Positions 62,531 through 64,000 of a DNA stretch of 64,000 nt are shown here, piece by piece. Position 1 is the first letter of the stretch, and the number at the start of each line of letters is the position of its first letter. A program made the position numbers and the translations under genes. The notes beneath the pieces are model-generated. The model worked only from the letters and a program-made list of their open reading frames with translations. It was not told the origin of the DNA and did no database searches. The DNA comes from Polyangium sp. y55x31. GTDB lineage: Bacteria > Myxococcota_A > Polyangia > Polyangiales > Polyangiaceae. The stretch lies in the NCBI RefSeq assembly GCF_029946505.1, contig NZ_JARZHG010000011.1:224489-288488 (forward strand), written 5' to 3'.

Positions 62531-63829
62531 GTGCGCACCTTCCTCCTCGTCGCCCCCTACTTCGCACCCCAGGCCGCCGTCGGCGCCTACCGCTGGGTCA
62601 AGCTCGCCCGCCACCTCGTCCCGCGCGGCTTCCGCCCCGCCGTCCTCTGCGCGACCTTCCCCGAAGACGCCCGCGATCCAGAGCTCCTCCGCGCCCTGCC
62701 GCCCGAAGTCGTGACCCACGACGCCTACCTCGATCGCCGCATCCTCGCAGCGCGTGACGGCCTCACCGCCCTCGAAAAGCGCCTCCGCGGACCCAAGCCG
62801 GCCATGAGTGGCCCCGCGCGCCCCATCGAGGGCCTGAACCCCTTCCGCGACCTCGGCGACCGCTGCGTGCTCCACGGCCCGCACGCCGCCCGCGAGGCCG
62901 TCGAGCTCGCCCGCCGCGAGGGCGCGCAAGCCGTCGTCGTCAGCGCCGGCCCGTTCTCCTGCCTGCCCGTCGGCGTCCACGCCGCCAAGAGCCTCGGCCT
63001 GCCGCTCGTCCTGGATTTCCGCGACCCCTGGGGCCTGCACGAGTCCGGAGCCGCGCCGCCGCAGGGAGCCGCCGAGCGAGCCCGCCATCACGTCGTCGCC
63101 GCCCTCGAACAACGCATCCTCGCGCGCGCCGACCACGTCGTCCTGAACACGCGCCGCGCCCTCGCCGCGTACCAGGAGCGTTACCCCTTCCTCGTCGGCA
63201 AATCGTCCTTCGTCCGCAACCATTTCGACGCTTCGCTCTACGACCCCACCCCCGCGTCGCCCGAGCCGCCGCCGCGATTCACGATCCTGCACACCGGCAC
63301 CTTGCGCGCCGAGACGCGCGTCGACGACATCGGCCAGGCGCTGCGGCGCCTCATCGATCGGGAAAAGCTCACGCCAGCGGACCTCGTCCTCCGGCAGATC
63401 GGCCGCGCCACCGAATACGAGCGCGCCGAGGTCGAACGGCTGGGGCTCTCGGCTTTCGTCGAGTTCGCCCCCACCATCCCGCAACGCGCCCTGCTCGGCG
63501 AGCTGCGCCGCGCCCACGTGCTGCTTTCCATGGTGGATCCGCGTGTCGTCTTGCGGATCGCAGCAAAAACGTACGATTACATCGCCTCGGGCATGCCGAT
63601 CGTCTCGATCACGGAAAACGTCGAGGTCGACGAACTGCTCGCGCACCGGCCGGACAACGAGCGGATCCGCCCCGGCGACGTCGATGCACTCGTGGCCGCC
63701 CTCTCAGCGCATTTCGATCGATTCCGAACGACGCGCGCGCTGCCCACGCCCGTCCCGGCGCCAGCCGAGTTTTCCTCGGAGACCGCGGCGGATCGATTCG
63801 CCGCGGTGCTCGATCGGCTGACGGCGTAG
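62531..63829 (+). CDS. Glycosyltransferase, GT4-like
   Basis: The GTG at 62531 gives 432 residues. LLVAPYFAPQAAVGAYRW at the N-terminus and LVLDFRDPWGL in the middle are typical of GT-B transferases of the WbuB/WcaI type, and FTILHTGTLRAETRVDDI starts the donor-binding half. It is cytoplasmic and likely serves cell-surface polysaccharide synthesis. It is a single gene directly followed by copy D of the palindromic element. Confidence 0.9.
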   Translation: MRTFLLVAPYFAPQAAVGAYRWVKLARHLVPRGFRPAVLCATFPEDARDPELLRALPPEVVTHDAYLDRRILAARDGLTALEKRLRGPKPAMSGPARPIEGLNPFRDLGDRCVLHGPHAAREAVELARREGAQAVVVSAGPFSCLPVGVHAAKSLGLPLVLDFRDPWGLHESGAAPPQGAAERARHHVVAALEQRILARADHVVLNTRRALAAYQERYPFLVGKSSFVRNHFDASLYDPTPASPEPPPRFTILHTGTLRAETRVDDIGQALRRLIDREKLTPADLVLRQIGRATEYERAEVERLGLSAFVEFAPTIPQRALLGELRRAHVLLSMVDPRVVLRIAAKTYDYIASGMPIVSITENVEVDELLAHRPDNERIRPGDVDALVAALSAHFDRFRTTRALPTPVPAPAEFSSETAADRFAAVLDRLTA

Positions 63830-63831
63830 CG

Positions 63832-63987
63832 CCGGGGTTTCACCCCGGGCCCGTCTGGTCAACGATGGGGCTACGCTCGGCAAGCCGAGCTACGCCCCAA
63901 ACCCCGGGGCTATCCGCCCCTGGACCCGGACCAGCGCAAGCGCTGGACCATTGTGGGAAGAACTGCGCGATGCGCAGTTCTTCCCAC
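63832..63987 (+). repeat. Modular palindromic element, copy D
   Basis: Stem I is CCGGGGT/ACCCCGG (63832-63848). An extra hairpin follows (CTCGGC/GCCGAG inside GGGGC/GCCCC, 63867-63898). Stem II is GGGGC/GCCCC (63906-63920) and stem III CCAGCGC/GCGCTGG (63931-63946). Stem IV is GTGGGAAGAACTGCGC/GCGCAGTTCTTCCCAC (63953-63987, 16 bp, loop GAT). Orientation is as copy A. It starts three bases after the glycosyltransferase stop and runs close to the right edge. Confidence 0.85.
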
Positions 63988-64000
63988 GGCCGGTGGCAAG

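Noticed and set aside
1..64000. tRNA, rRNA or known riboswitches
   Set aside because: I found no cloverleaf or conserved riboswitch core in the gaps by eye; a covariance-model scan would be needed to exclude them.

Overview
The window is GC-rich, gene-dense DNA, most likely from a myxobacterium of the order Polyangiales (Polyangium/Sorangium-like). The reasons are the large number of secreted lipoproteins with a Cys lipobox followed by Gly/Ser-rich linkers, one protein with a MYXO-CTERM-like tail (Cys motif, hydrophobic helix, Arg cluster), several GTG/TTG starts, a DUF3943 outer-membrane protein, an abundance of caspase-fold proteins, and little strand bias. I saw no rRNA, tRNA, CRISPR array, prophage or recognisable transposase. 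This is inference from sequence features; no search was run.

Layout. 1-4 kb: an OmpR-family response regulator (its kinase probably starts at the left edge), an ankyrin/DUF1963-like protein and a lipoprotein. 4.0-15.3 kb: an unusual locus with three different caspase-fold (clan CD) proteins: a divergent C25-like protein, then a tightly coupled plus-strand set of a degenerate J-domain membrane protein, an anchored protein ending in an EF-hand loop, a TPR-CHAT protease and a C14-type caspase. 15.4-29.7 kb: secreted lipoproteins (a kelch-like propeller, a clan GH-A glycosidase, a long MYXO-CTERM repeat protein), an NmrA-like/LysR divergent pair, a glutathione peroxidase, a 43-bp tandem repeat array, and a cytochrome c-IorA-IorB molybdo-hydroxylase operon.

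29.7-38.4 kb: a sugar-acid locus with gluconokinase, myo-inositol oxygenase, a three-gene CUT2 ABC importer, a LarA-family protein, a mannonate-type SDR and UxaC. Read together it encodes a plausible complete route from myo-inositol through glucuronate, fructuronate, mannonate and gluconate to 6-phosphogluconate, closed by a nickel-pincer 2-epimerase instead of mannonate dehydratase and KDG kinase.

38.5-54.8 kb: a circularly permuted ATP-grasp protein, a MauG-like dihaem cytochrome, GTP cyclohydrolase II, a minimal penicillin-binding transpeptidase, a WD40-like protein, a rhomboid-TPR fusion, a DsbA-fold isomerase with an alpha/beta hydrolase, an HELGH zincin lipoprotein, an EthD protein and a close DJ-1 homologue. 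55-64 kb: an M20 peptidase, a methyltransferase and two glycosyltransferases, a DUF3943 protein, a SnoaL-like protein, and a cluster of small genes at 60.8-62.5 kb with a decayed gene duplicate and overlapping opposite-strand ORFs.

Four copies of a modular multi-hairpin dispersed element (22.6, 22.7, 54.9 and 63.9 kb) keep the same order of four stems while the stem sequences change in compensating ways. This element, the caspase-fold locus and the inositol-to-gluconate route are the most interesting things in the window.
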